Origin: Acidovorax radicis
Lineage (GTDB): Bacteria; Pseudomonadota; Gammaproteobacteria; Burkholderiales; Burkholderiaceae_C
Direction: 5' to 3'
NCBI RefSeq assembly: GCF_020510705.1
Contig: NZ_CP075184.1
Location: forward strand, 2,790,001 to 2,854,000
DNA: 64,000 bases
Of this stretch, positions 38,316 through 45,878 are shown in pieces (position 1 is the first letter of the stretch; the number at the start of each line of letters is the position of its first letter). Position numbers and translations under genes: made by a program. Under the pieces are notes generated by a model, which saw only the letters and a list, made by a program, of their open reading frames with translations, had not been told where the DNA came from and did not search any database.

Positions 38316-38719
38316 GGCATGCGCTCCACCGTCGTGGTGATTTCGGTTGTCACGCTGGCCATGAGCTTGTGCACCGGGCATTTGTGGGCCACGGCTTCAA
38401 GCTCGGTCATTTGGGCGTCCGTCAGGTCGCCACTGATCTGCAGCCGCGCCGCGAGCCGGTATGTGCCGCTGCGCTCGGCGCTCGCATCTCGCTCGATCAC
38501 CGTGTGCACATCCTGTACCGGCAGGCCTTTGCGGCGCGCGTACCACAACACGGTGAGTGCCTTGCAGGCCCCCAGTGCAGCGTCATACAGGTCATGGGGG
38601 TCAGGGCCACCATCGGCGCCGCCCTCTGCCACACTGCCATCCACCGTCAGTTCGTGGCTGCGGATTTGCAGCGTCTGGGCCATGGGGGCGCCGGGAATGC
38701 GCCGCAGTTCTAGGGACAT
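38312..38719 (-). CDS. OsmC-like peroxiredoxin family protein
   Basis: A 135-residue OsmC/Ohr family member. The peroxidatic cysteine is in ALGACKALTVLWYARRKG and the second in VAHKCPVHKLM, separated by the usual distance, so it can reduce organic hydroperoxides. DGGPDPHDLYDAALG is the segment holding the family Glu/Asp-rich loop. The ATG at 38719 is chosen; a frame to 38761 adds 14 residues. Coupled to the pirin gene by ATGA overlap. Confidence 0.88.
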   Translation of the reverse strand: MSLELRRIPGAPMAQTLQIRSHELTVDGSVAEGGADGGPDPHDLYDAALGACKALTVLWYARRKGLPVQDVHTVIERDASAERSGTYRLAARLQISGDLTDAQMTELEAVAHKCPVHKLMASVTTEITTTVERMP

Positions 38720-38796
38720 GGTGCGTCTCTCTTTCAGGTGTGCTGGGGCCCTGCGTGCCAAGGCCGGGCCCCCAGTGAATGCGTCAATGTAGCGGA

Positions 38797-38815
38797 GAAC
38801 GTGAATACGTTCTTA
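38797..38815. repeat. Stop-codon-fused short motif, copy B
   Basis: GAACGTGAATACGTTCTTA on the plus strand: GAACGT and ACGTTC form a 6-bp hairpin with a 4-base loop, and TTA is the TAA stop of the WrbA-like gene. It pairs with copy A at 32311. Confidence 0.75.
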
Positions 38816-39367
38816 ACGGCTCCAGCGGGCAACTGCTTCGGCCACGCGCTGGCCCAGCAAGCGGCCGGTCTCCAGATCGCCCGGGAACATCTCGGCGGCG
38901 GAGGCATCCGACGGCGACTGCGCCATCGCGCCGGTGTAGGCGCCGATCCAGTTCACATCGTTGCGCATGGCGGTCTTGGCGTTGGACGGAAGCACGCCAT
39001 TGCCCACCCACAAGCCGCCGTGCTGCATGGCCAGGTGAAACAGATAGTCCAGCGTGATTTGCTTGTCGCCGTTGGTGCTGGCGCTGTTGGTAAAGCCAGC
39101 AAACAGCTTGTCCTTCCAGGCCTGGGTGAACCAGGGTTTGGAAGAAGCGTCAGCGAACTTCTTGAACTGCCAACTCGGCCCCGCCATATACGTGGGCGCG
39201 CCAAAAATGATGGCGCTGGCGGCGGCCAAGGTATCCCAGCCACCGTCGGGCAGGTTGCCATCGGCGTCAATCGCCACCAGTTGGCCGCTTGCGCCATGGG
39301 CCACGGCCTGGGCCAGGCGCTGGGTGTGGCCGTAGCCGGAGTGATAAACCACTGCAATCAGAGACAT
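38813..39367 (-). CDS. WrbA-like flavodoxin/NAD(P)H:quinone oxidoreductase
   Basis: A 184-residue flavodoxin-fold protein. The phosphate-binding loop is HSGYGHTQRLA, and IIFGAPTYMAGPSWQFKKFADASS is the WrbA/NQO signature around the FMN ring. It would reduce quinones in two electron steps, avoiding semiquinones. The C-terminal part is shorter than WrbA proper. It may share a transcript with the OsmC-pirin pair downstream (93 bases between). Confidence 0.88.
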   Translation of the reverse strand: MSLIAVVYHSGYGHTQRLAQAVAHGASGQLVAIDADGNLPDGGWDTLAAASAIIFGAPTYMAGPSWQFKKFADASSKPWFTQAWKDKLFAGFTNSASTNGDKQITLDYLFHLAMQHGGLWVGNGVLPSNAKTAMRNDVNWIGAYTGAMAQSPSDASAAEMFPGDLETGRLLGQRVAEAVARWSR

Positions 39368-39455
39368 GGGAAGCGGTGCTTTCTGTATAAAAAATACGCC
39401 CTCGCCCCAGCGGGCGGGAGCGGAGTCATCCGGGACCAGCCGGAACCTACCGGGT

Positions 39456-39869
39456 TTAGCGGTCCGTGCGCTTGCCGTCAATGCTCCAGGCGCCAGCACC
39501 AAAGGCTGCCAGGGCGAGCAAACCGCCCACTACCGCGACGTTCTTGAAGAACAGCAACTGCGTGATCATTTGTTGATCAGCCGGCACGGCCCAGTAGGCA
39601 TGAAAGAAATAGCTGGCCACCAAGGTGAAGAATGCCAACACCAACGCGGCGACACGGGTTCCCACACCAAAAATCAGCGCCAAACTGCCCAGCACTTCCA
39701 CGACGGCTGCAATGGCCGCCGCAACGGTGGGCATGGGCATCCCAACCGAGGTGATATAGCCCACCGTGCCGGCAAAGCCGGTGAGCTTGCCAATGCCGGC
39801 AGGCAGGAACAGCGCGGCCATCAACAGACGGGCAACGAGGGCCAGAGGATTTTGCAGGGATGCGTACAT
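39456..39869 (-). CDS. DoxX family membrane protein
   Basis: A 137-residue four-helix DoxX protein. FxxAGxxKL is LFLPAGIGKLTGF near the N-terminus, and the polar residues GSLALIFGVGTR fall in helix 3. Members are associated with oxidative stress and quinone handling. AGGAGCT precedes the ATG at 39869. It is 64 bases downstream of the second pirin on the same strand, consistent with an operon pirin-doxX. Confidence 0.88.
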   Translation of the reverse strand: MYASLQNPLALVARLLMAALFLPAGIGKLTGFAGTVGYITSVGMPMPTVAAAIAAVVEVLGSLALIFGVGTRVAALVLAFFTLVASYFFHAYWAVPADQQMITQLLFFKNVAVVGGLLALAAFGAGAWSIDGKRTDR

Positions 39870-39933
39870 GGTGAGCTCCTGATGAAAAATGGGGAGGAAA
39901 AAAATACAGAAGACGGTAGGAAAAAATAGACCG

Positions 39934-40635
39934 TCAGGCGGCCAGGTCAAACACCAGCACCTCGGCGTCGTGGCCATGGGTCAACGACAAGGTGGTTTCG
40001 TTTTCCATCAGCGCGGCATCGCCGGCCGACAGGCTATGCCCATTCACCTGCAGCGCGCCACGCACCAGATGCACGTAGGTCTTGCGTTCGGGGTTGAGAG
40101 CCCGTGTGACAGCCTCATCGGCGTCGATCAATCCCGCATGCACCGATGCATCTGCATGAATCTTGACCGAGCACTGCGCACCATCGGGTGAGGCCACCAG
40201 GCGCAGCACACCCCGTTTTTCGGCTTCTGCAAACGTCTTTTGCTCATAGCTCGGCGCAATGCCGCGCACATTGGGCTCGATCCAGATCTGCAGAAAATGC
40301 GTGGTCTGACCCGCAGCATGGTTGAACTCGCTGTGCATCACACCGGTGCCAGCGCTCATGCGCTGCACATCGCCGGGCGGTATGCCTTTGATGTTGCCCA
40401 TGCTGTCTTTGTGGGCCAGTTCGCCCGACAACACGTAGCTGATGATTTCCATGTCGCGGTGGCCATGGGTGCCAAAACCCGTGCCCGGTGCGATACGGTC
40501 TTCGTTGATGACGCGCAGGTTGCCAAACCCCATGTGGGCCGGGTCGTAATAGCCCGCAAACGAGAAGCTGTGGAAAGAATTGAGCCAGCCATGGTCGGCA
40601 TGGCCCCGGTCTTGTGATTTACGAACAGTCAGCAT
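39934..40635 (-). CDS. Pirin family protein (YhhW-like quercetinase)
   Basis: A 233-residue pirin with the complete N-terminal metal set: GFGTHGHRDMEIISYVLSGELAHKDSMG and MSAGTGVMHSEFNHA (His, His, His, Glu). It resembles E. coli YhhW, which has quercetin 2,3-dioxygenase activity. GGAG precedes the ATG at 40635. A LysR regulator faces it across about 104 bases and a palindromic site. Confidence 0.9.
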   Translation of the reverse strand: MLTVRKSQDRGHADHGWLNSFHSFSFAGYYDPAHMGFGNLRVINEDRIAPGTGFGTHGHRDMEIISYVLSGELAHKDSMGNIKGIPPGDVQRMSAGTGVMHSEFNHAAGQTTHFLQIWIEPNVRGIAPSYEQKTFAEAEKRGVLRLVASPDGAQCSVKIHADASVHAGLIDADEAVTRALNPERKTYVHLVRGALQVNGHSLSAGDAALMENETTLSLTHGHDAEVLVFDLAA

Positions 40636-40708
40636 CGGTGTGCTCCTTTCAAGCCCCCACTGTAGATCTGCGACCCGTCTTGCAGGGGCTGGCAAATTGA
40701 TGGCATCA

Positions 40709-40723
40709 TTCAAATTATCTGAA
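40709..40723. promoter_or_regulatory. LysR-type operator between the pirin and LysR genes
   Basis: TTCAAATTATCTGAA is an imperfect palindrome, TTCA-N7-TGAA, of the T-N11-A type. It is 17 bases before the LysR ATG and 73 bases before the pirin ATG. Confidence 0.55.
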
Positions 40724-40739
40724 CCAGCGGATAGTCACC

Positions 40740-41678
40740 ATGCAAAATGCACGCGATGTTCTCACCCCCGACGCACTGACCATGCTGCAGGTGATCGCGG
40801 CGGCAGGCAGCTTTGCCGCAGCCGCGCGGCAGTTGGGTCTGGTTCCCAGCGCGCTGACCTACCGGGTGCGGCAGATCGAAGACGCACTGGACGTGCTGCT
40901 GTTCGACCGCAGCGCCCGCCAAGCCCGCCCCACTGAAGCGGGCAGGGAGCTGCTGCGCGAGGGCGCACGCCTGCTTGAAGACATTGATGCCGTGGCCCAT
41001 CGCGTGCGCCGCGTGGCCACGGGCTGGGAGCCGCACCTCACGATATCGGTCGATGGCATCATTTCGCCGTACACCATGCTGGAGTTGGTGGACGCTTTTT
41101 ATGCCATGGGCCCGCCCACCAGGCTCAAGCTGCGCGACGGCATCATGACCGGCACACTGGAGGCGCTCACATCGGGCCGCGCAGACCTGGCCATCGGCGT
41201 GTCGATCGCCAGCGGCAGCGTGGCGGGCATGCAGCAGGCGCCACTGGGTGAAATGCTCTTTATCTATGTGGTGGCGCCGCACCACCCGCTGGCCAGCGCA
41301 CCCGAGCCCATCACCGATGCCATGCTACTGGAGCACCGCGCCGTGGCCGTGGCCGATTCGGCTACCCGGGGCGGCGCCACCATGGGCTTGCTGGGCGGGC
41401 AAGATGTCCTCACCGTGGACACCATGCAGGCCAAGGTGCAGGTACAACTGCGTGGTCTCGGAGGCGGTTTTTTGCCCGAACCCATGGTGCGCCCCTACCT
41501 CGAGGCAGGCCGCCTGGTGCAGCGCCGCGTGTCCCGGCCCGAGCGCAAGGTCCGCGTCGACTATGCCTGGGGTGGGCCGGGCTTCACCGCACCGGGTCGC
41601 GCGCTGCAATGGTGGCTGACGCAGTTGCAAAGCCCGACCACACGCAAGGCACTGCTGGAAAACCACCATCATTTCTGA
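40740..41678 (+). CDS. LysR-type regulator of the pirin-DoxX unit
   Basis: A 312-residue LysR protein with a standard helix-turn-helix (AAAGSFAAAARQLGLVPSALTYRVRQIEDALD). The effector domain follows from about 90. The divergent pairing with a pirin/DoxX operon suggests control in response to oxidative or quinone stress. Ligand unknown. The C-terminus is histidine-rich (ENHHHF). Confidence 0.88.
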   Translation: MQNARDVLTPDALTMLQVIAAAGSFAAAARQLGLVPSALTYRVRQIEDALDVLLFDRSARQARPTEAGRELLREGARLLEDIDAVAHRVRRVATGWEPHLTISVDGIISPYTMLELVDAFYAMGPPTRLKLRDGIMTGTLEALTSGRADLAIGVSIASGSVAGMQQAPLGEMLFIYVVAPHHPLASAPEPITDAMLLEHRAVAVADSATRGGATMGLLGGQDVLTVDTMQAKVQVQLRGLGGGFLPEPMVRPYLEAGRLVQRRVSRPERKVRVDYAWGGPGFTAPGRALQWWLTQLQSPTTRKALLENHHHF

Positions 41679-41775
41679 TGCGGATCAAGGGCCCATGAGG
41701 GTCTGGCGCGTGTAGAGTGGTCGCTGTTGGTTTCGCATTGCATTTCACCCGCCGAACGTCACCGAAAGGCCTTCC

Positions 41776-42918
41776 ATGAGCAAACCCGATCCTCTTCCCG
41801 CCAAACGGCTGCGACGCGCCAGCGCCTCCGCAAACGCGGCTGCCACAGCCCCTGCGGCACCTCTTGCGGCCTCCGGGAAAGCGCAGCGCCATTTCGCCAT
41901 CATCGGCGCCGGCATGGCCGGCATTGCCTGTGCGCGCACGCTGGTGCAAGCCGGGCACCGCGTGACAGTGTTCGAGAAATCATCGCGCGCGGGTGGCCGC
42001 ACCACCACCATCGACACTCCTTTTGGCAACTTTGATGCAGGGGCCCAATACTTCACCGTGCGCGACCCGCGTTTTGCCCGAGCCATCGACAGCGTGCCGG
42101 GCGTCTGCAAACGCTGGAGCGCCAATTCCGTACAGGTCCTGGATGCGGCAGGCAATGTGACTGCCGTGGGCCTGCCCCATCGCGAAGCCCACTGGGTGGC
42201 CACCCCCGGCATGCAGTCGCTGGTAACCACCTGGGCCGAGCCCCTGCTGCAAACCGGCCAGCTCATCACGAACACCTGCGTCACCCACATCGAACAGGAC
42301 GCGCTGAACGCCCCTGGCTGGCAAGTGCGCACCGAGGGGCCCGGCGGAGGCAGGCAGGTGTATGCGGGGTTTGACGCCGTGCTGCTGGCTCAGCCGTCAG
42401 TGCCCGCTCAGGCGCTGCTGGCAAGCTCGTCGGTAGATACCGTCTTGACGGAAGCCATGTCCCAGGTGTCCATTGCGCCCTGCTGGACCCTGATGCTTGC
42501 CTACCCTCAAGCGGTGCGCCCCGGCTTGACCACGCTAGGCCCACAATGGAATGCTGCACGCAGCACCCACCACCGCATTTCTTGGCTGGCCCGCGAGTCG
42601 TCCAAACCTGGCCGCACGGTGATAGAGCGCTGGACCGTGCAGGCCAGCCCGGCCTGGTCCGCCGAGCATCTGGAAGACGACGACGCCCGCGTTCAGGCCA
42701 AGCTCATCAAAGCCTTTGCCGAGATCACTGGCATCCGCGCTGAGCCCGCGCATGCGGATACGCGCCGCTGGCGTTACGCAAAAACCACCCACCCACTGGG
42801 TCGCAGTCATTTGTGGGACGCCACCACAGGCCTGGGCGCCTGTGGCGACTGGTGCCTGGGACACCGGCTTGAAGACGCATTCTTGTCGGGACTGGAACTG
42901 GCACTAGCGGTGGCATGA
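41776..42918 (+). CDS. Renalase-like NAD(P)/FAD amine oxidase family protein
   Basis: A 380-residue flavoprotein. An Ala-rich N-terminal tail (1-37) precedes the dinucleotide motif [60 protein letters not shown] and the C-terminal [24 protein letters not shown] are diagnostic of the renalase/YgaM-like group. Human renalase oxidises isomeric forms of beta-NAD(P)H; activity here is unproven. The stop overlaps the start of gluQ by 4 bases. Confidence 0.85.
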   Translation: MSKPDPLPAKRLRRASASANAAATAPAAPLAASGKAQRHFAIIGAGMAGIACARTLVQAGHRVTVFEKSSRAGGRTTTIDTPFGNFDAGAQYFTVRDPRFARAIDSVPGVCKRWSANSVQVLDAAGNVTAVGLPHREAHWVATPGMQSLVTTWAEPLLQTGQLITNTCVTHIEQDALNAPGWQVRTEGPGGGRQVYAGFDAVLLAQPSVPAQALLASSSVDTVLTEAMSQVSIAPCWTLMLAYPQAVRPGLTTLGPQWNAARSTHHRISWLARESSKPGRTVIERWTVQASPAWSAEHLEDDDARVQAKLIKAFAEITGIRAEPAHADTRRWRYAKTTHPLGRSHLWDATTGLGACGDWCLGHRLEDAFLSGLELALAVA

Positions 42919-43934
42919 CTGCGAGTGCGGGCGCCAACCCGTCGCCGCGCGATGAGGGGCGCGACGGCGAGCGGTATGTGGGCCGGTTTGCCCCCTCCCC
43001 CACGGGCCCGTTGCATGCGGGCTCGCTGGTTGCGGCGCTGGCCAGCTGGCTCGACGCCCGTGCCTGGAAAAACGGCCTGGGCGGCCAGTGGCTGGTGCGC
43101 ATTGAAGACGTGGACACGCCTCGCTGCGTGCCGGGTGCCGCCGAGTTCATCCTGAAGCAGCTGGCCACCTGCGGCCTGCTGCCAGATGAGCCCCCCGTAT
43201 GGCAATCCACACGAGGGGCGCTTTATCAGCGCGCATTGGACCGGTTGATTGCACTGGGGCATGTTTACCCTTGCGCCTGCTCGCGCAAAGACATCGAAGA
43301 CGCCAACGCGGCCCTGGGCCACGCCCGCGAACGCCACGCCGCGCTGCCTTATCCCGGAACCTGCCGCCATGGGTTGCAAGGCCGCAGCGCGCGATCATGG
43401 CGGTTCAATGCGACAGAATTCAAGCAAAAACAACCGCTTGCGCCTATCAAACATAGCTTTGATGCTATCAATTCAGAACATCACGGTGCATTGCAATGGC
43501 AAGACCGGCGACTGGGCGTTCAACGGCAAGACGTGGCGAGCACCGTGGGAGACTTCGTGCTGCGCCGTGCCGACAGCCTCTGGGCGTATCAATTGGCGGT
43601 GGTGGTGGATGATGCAGATCAGGGAATCACTGAGGTGGTGCGGGGCGAGGACCTGGCCGACAACACCCCACGCCAGATCTTGTTGCAGCAGGCGCTTGGT
43701 GTGCCCACCCCCTGCTACCTGCATGCGCCGCTGGTGTGCGGCGACAACGGAGAGAAGCTATCCAAACAGAATGGCGCCCAAGCCCTTGACCTGAATCAAC
43801 CCGTACGGGCCTTGTCGCAGGCCGCATTCACACTGGGTTTGCCGGTGTTGGCAGATCCTGACAATATTTGTGTCTCGGACGCACTGGCCCACTGGGTGGC
43901 AGCGTGGCGACGAAACTACAATCACCCATCGTGA
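42915..43934 (+). CDS. gluQ: Glutamyl-Q tRNA(Asp) synthetase
   Basis: A 339-residue truncated glutamyl-tRNA synthetase that activates glutamate and attaches it to queuosine of tRNA(Asp). HIGH motif is [21 protein letters not shown]-like is EKLSKQNGA, and the zinc-binding CACSRKD plus YPGTCRHG are present. Residues about 170-192 (after [19 protein letters not shown]) look like an added surface segment compared with typical family members, and its DNA is AT-richer than its surroundings. ATGA overlap couples it to the preceding gene, GTGA to trmB. Confidence 0.9.
   Translation: MTASAGANPSPRDEGRDGERYVGRFAPSPTGPLHAGSLVAALASWLDARAWKNGLGGQWLVRIEDVDTPRCVPGAAEFILKQLATCGLLPDEPPVWQSTRGALYQRALDRLIALGHVYPCACSRKDIEDANAALGHARERHAALPYPGTCRHGLQGRSARSWRFNATEFKQKQPLAPIKHSFDAINSEHHGALQWQDRRLGVQRQDVASTVGDFVLRRADSLWAYQLAVVVDDADQGITEVVRGEDLADNTPRQILLQQALGVPTPCYLHAPLVCGDNGEKLSKQNGAQALDLNQPVRALSQAAFTLGLPVLADPDNICVSDALAHWVAAWRRNYNHPS
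43412..43473 (-). repeat. Possible degenerate palindromic element in gluQ
   Basis: The segment includes AAAACAACCGC, TTGCGCCTATCAAACATAGC and TTTGATGCTATCAATTC. It shares the CTATCAAA, ATAGCT and GCGC blocks of the element in inverted order but not the full core. This is a weak call. Confidence 0.3.
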
Positions 43935-44695
43935 ACGAATTGACCACAGCTTCTGTCCCTCTCAGCGCCGTGCCTGCTGCAGCACCGGCGCCTTCAACCC
44001 CAGGTGTTGCGCCTGCGGGCGTTACCCATCCCAAGACCATCAAGAGTTTTGTGCGCCGCGCAGGCCGCACCACCACAGGTCAGGCCAAGGCTTTTGAAGA
44101 CCTGGGCCCGCGTTTCATCGTGCCCTACACGCCCGCCCCGCTTGATGCTGCCGCCGTTTTTGGCCGCAACGCGCCGCTGGTGCTGGAAATCGGGTTTGGC
44201 ATGGGCGAGGCCACGGCGCACATTGCGCGCGTGCGCCCTGAAGACAATTTCTTGTGCTGCGAGGTCCATGAACCCGGCGTGGGCGCACTGCTCAAGCGCA
44301 TTGGCGAGCAGGAACTCACCAACATCCGCATCCTGCAGCACGACGCCGTCGAAGTCATCGACCACATGGTGCCTCTGGCAAGCCTGGATGGTGTGCACAT
44401 TTTCTTCCCAGATCCCTGGCATAAAACCAAACACAACAAGCGCCGCCTGATTCAGGCGCCGCTGGTGGCCAAGCTGGCAGCGCGCCTCAAACCCGGCGGC
44501 TACCTGCATTGCGCCACCGACTGGGAGCCCTACGCAGACCAGATGCTGGAGGTGCTGGGTGCCGAGCCGATGCTTCAGAACACCGCCACCGGCTTTGCGA
44601 CCCAACCCGATTACCGCCCGCTGACCAAGTTCGAGAACCGCGGCTTGCGGCTGGGGCACGGCGTGTGGGATCTTGTGTTTCTGCGACGTCCCTGA
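43931..44695 (+). CDS. trmB: tRNA (guanine-N7-)-methyltransferase
   Basis: A 254-residue TrmB, which methylates G46 of tRNA with [17 protein letters not shown] is the SAM loop, [15 protein letters not shown] and [20 protein letters not shown] (with the Asp-Pro-Trp-x-Lys core) are family signatures, and the C-terminal [12 protein letters not shown] is typical. The start is GTG at 43931, overlapping the gluQ stop. A disordered Ala-rich N-terminus (1-40) exceeds the E. coli length. Confidence 0.95.
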   Translation: MNELTTASVPLSAVPAAAPAPSTPGVAPAGVTHPKTIKSFVRRAGRTTTGQAKAFEDLGPRFIVPYTPAPLDAAAVFGRNAPLVLEIGFGMGEATAHIARVRPEDNFLCCEVHEPGVGALLKRIGEQELTNIRILQHDAVEVIDHMVPLASLDGVHIFFPDPWHKTKHNKRRLIQAPLVAKLAARLKPGGYLHCATDWEPYADQMLEVLGAEPMLQNTATGFATQPDYRPLTKFENRGLRLGHGVWDLVFLRRP

Positions 44696-44729
44696 CCTAC
44701 AGCACCCCTCGGTCCGCCACTACCCGCCC

Positions 44730-45782
44730 ATGAAACCCATTCTGCAGAACTTGGTCGAAATGACCGGTCACCGCGATCATTTGCGGTTGGAAGTGTCGGT
44801 GTTGTCCACGCTACAAAAGCTCAGCAGCATCACCGAAGTGCGGGCTCTGGAGATCTTCACTGACGCAGGGGTGCCCCATGTACGGCCCCGTACCTGGGTG
44901 GAAGACAGTGGCCAGCTGGTGTCTACCGACTCGGAGGCTGCCGCAGATCCCCGCCGGGAATCGCTGGACCACTACCCCGCCTTGCGCGACTGTATTGCCA
45001 AAAAAGAAAGCAGCGCCGTTTCGTCACCCCGCAAGGGCTGCCATGTGTTGTGGCTGCCTGTGTGGATGCACGACAAGGTCAGCACGTGCCTGGAGATCAC
45101 ACAGTCACGCCCGTTGTCTGCGCACAAGCTGGATGTGATCAAGGGCGTGTTTCAGGTTTACCAGAACTACCAGAGCCTGCTTGACTACAGCGAGCGGGAT
45201 GCGCTCACCGGCCTGTTCAACCGCAAGACATTTGACGAGCAGTTCTCCCGCCATGCGATGAATGGCCTGGACAGTCGCTCGAGTGCTATTTCAGAGTCAT
45301 TTGCAGTGGAGGACGGCGCCGCAGGGGATGAGCCGGTTCAGCAGTGGCTGGCGGTGGTGGACATCGACCACTTCAAGCAGGTCAACGACCGTTTTGGGCA
45401 CCTGTATGGTGACGAGGTTCTGATCCTGATCGCCAACATCCTGCGCTCCTCGTTTCGCAGCCATGACCGCATCTTCCGCTTTGGCGGTGAAGAATTTGTG
45501 GTGCTGCTGCGCTCGACCACACTGAGCACGGCCCACAAGGTGTTCAACCGCTTCCGTCTGGCGGTGCAGGAATACCACTTCCCGCAGGTGGGTCAAGTGA
45601 CGGTCAGCCTGGGCTTTGTGAGCACGGCGCAGGGTTCTCCCGTGGAAATTCTGGGCCAGGCGGACCAGGCGCTTTACTACGCCAAGGAGCATGGCCGCAA
45701 CGAGGTGTGCTTCTATGACGACCTCGTCGCTGCCGGTCACCTGGTCACCAAAGTGGCCAACGACGACGTCGAACTGTTCTGA
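44730..45782 (+). CDS. Diguanylate cyclase with N-terminal sensory region
   Basis: A 350-residue GGDEF protein without membrane helices. Residues 20-150 form an unassigned alpha/beta sensory domain. The cyclase begins DALTGLFNRKTF (157-168), has GGEEF at 252-256 and an I-site R243-D246. A hydrophilic insertion of about 30 residues (174-205) lies between the first helix and the strand WLAVVDIDHF, a position where canonical cyclases have a short turn. Catalysis and feedback control should be retained. Confidence 0.88.
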   Translation: MKPILQNLVEMTGHRDHLRLEVSVLSTLQKLSSITEVRALEIFTDAGVPHVRPRTWVEDSGQLVSTDSEAAADPRRESLDHYPALRDCIAKKESSAVSSPRKGCHVLWLPVWMHDKVSTCLEITQSRPLSAHKLDVIKGVFQVYQNYQSLLDYSERDALTGLFNRKTFDEQFSRHAMNGLDSRSSAISESFAVEDGAAGDEPVQQWLAVVDIDHFKQVNDRFGHLYGDEVLILIANILRSSFRSHDRIFRFGGEEFVVLLRSTTLSTAHKVFNRFRLAVQEYHFPQVGQVTVSLGFVSTAQGSPVEILGQADQALYYAKEHGRNEVCFYDDLVAAGHLVTKVANDDVELF

Positions 45783-45840
45783 GCGCCTGCCCGTTGTCCG
45801 CGCCTTCAACGAGCGCTGGGGGCAGGCGCTAGCCAGCAGC
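45782..45840. terminator. Long inverted repeat between convergent genes
   Basis: AGCGCCTGCCC and GGGCAGGCGCT form an 11-bp perfect stem with a loop of about 37 bases that contains a nested GTTG/CAAC stem. No T-run follows, so terminator function is uncertain. It separates the convergent genes at 45782 and 45879. Confidence 0.4.
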
Positions 45841-45878
45841 ACAGCAAGCGCCGCAAAGAGCGGAAAGTGCCGGCTGCG

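Noticed and set aside
45277..45310. Possible element copy in the second diguanylate cyclase (agtgctatttcagag)
   Set aside because: Only a few bases match the element core; neither GCGCTT nor GGCC block is present.
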